A DNA stretch of 64,000 bases. Source: Saprospiraceae bacterium. GTDB lineage: Bacteria > Bacteroidota > Bacteroidia > Chitinophagales > Saprospiraceae. The position numbers and the translations under genes are program-made. The notes under the pieces are model-generated. The model had not been told where the DNA came from. It did not search any database and saw only the letters and a list, made by a program, of their open reading frames with translations. Positions 63,878 through 64,000 of this stretch are shown in pieces (position 1 is the stretch's first letter; each line of letters starts with the position of its first letter). The stretch lies in the NCBI GenBank assembly GCA_020850225.1, contig JADZFD010000045.1, forward strand, positions 62,001-126,000. The letters are read 5' to 3'.

Positions 63878-64000
63878 TTATTTAAAATTCAGAGATTTGG
63901 TATAGATACCTATCCTAAGAGAATCAAGACTGGCATTGGACAATATCATTCCGGCGCGTTCAAAAGTGGACTTGGATGAAAAAAGACCTCTTCCTCCATT
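63878..64000 (-). CDS. C-terminal end of a protein cut by the window edge
   Basis: Open minus-strand frame from the right edge to TAA at 63878-63880 (40 residues). The sequence NGGRGLFSSKSTFERAGM, then SLDSLRIGIYTKSLNFK, looks like a real C-terminus and recalls the end of Bacteroidota DUF4249/DUF4270-type lipoproteins, though I cannot confirm this. Too short to name. Confidence 0.5.
   Translation of the reverse strand, partial: NGGRGLFSSKSTFERAGMILSNASLDSLRIGIYTKSLNFK

Overview
The window is AT-rich chromosomal DNA from a Bacteroidota bacterium, most likely Saprospiria or a close relative. The evidence is: secreted proteins with type IX secretion (T9SS) type A and CHU_C/type B C-termini; TAnnTTTG promoter -7 boxes and no Shine-Dalgarno sequences; a fused CcoNO cbb3 oxidase with a one-heme CcoP; a DUF7033-type polysaccharide deacetylase; and two GHMP kinases of the mevalonate pathway. 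The lineage call is inference from gene content. I saw no phage, IS transposase, CRISPR array or defence island. The region is mainly housekeeping.

Layout. 1-10 kb: a cut-off PA-domain secreted protein, then a minus-strand envelope cluster (rfaE1, waaA, an outer-membrane protein and a small unknown), then a large secreted M36 metallopeptidase. 10-23 kb: rlmB, a TraB/GumN lipoprotein, YraN, an inositol-phosphatase homologue, NifU, a short methylmalonyl-CoA-mutase-like protein, a Tsp-type protease, cdsA-psd (phosphatidylethanolamine synthesis), an SDR and ahcY. 23-30 kb: tRNA-Asn, an outer-membrane protein, a deacetylase, a CDP-alcohol phosphatidyltransferase missed by the ORF track, and the translation cluster rplM-rpsI-rpsB-tsf with pyrH. 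30-41 kb: a GYDIA-type GHMP kinase, a divergent SDR, truA, arsC, mevalonate kinase, cysQ, a glycosyltransferase, two ArsR-fold regulators, tsaB, ctpA and a hydrolase. 41-48 kb: the cbb3 respiratory cluster ccoS-ccoNO-ccoQ-ccoP-ccoG-fixH-safE, then rlmN. 49-54 kb: a TPR protein, the cytochrome c maturation genes ccmB-ccmC-ccmD and glutamate dehydrogenase. 54-64 kb: a CBM9/DUF5916 outer-membrane protein, a 1303-residue Cys-paired repeat protein with a CHU_C tail, yidD, a DUF6702 protein, dnaK and the tail of a cut-off gene.

How the genes fit together. The Ccm genes supply haem export and handling for the c-type subunits CcoO and CcoP of the cbb3 oxidase. CcoS, CcoG, FixH and SafE are its assembly factors. 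RfaE1 and WaaA serve LPS core synthesis, and CdsA and Psd serve membrane phospholipids. The two GHMP kinases point to isoprenoid supply through mevalonate.

Most notable observations: (i) two genes have conserved N-termini with no in-frame ATG, GTG or TTG upstream (GHMP kinase near 30167; CDP-alcohol phosphatidyltransferase near 26469); (ii) an intergenic repeat occurs at 6221-6258 and inside a 128-bp inverted-repeat-bounded element at 22148-22275, the copies differing by a 16-nt hairpin; (iii) small genes absent from the ORF track were found (ccoS, ccoQ and a 51-residue membrane protein), along with two genes cut by the window edges. I did not find a clearly novel multi-gene system.
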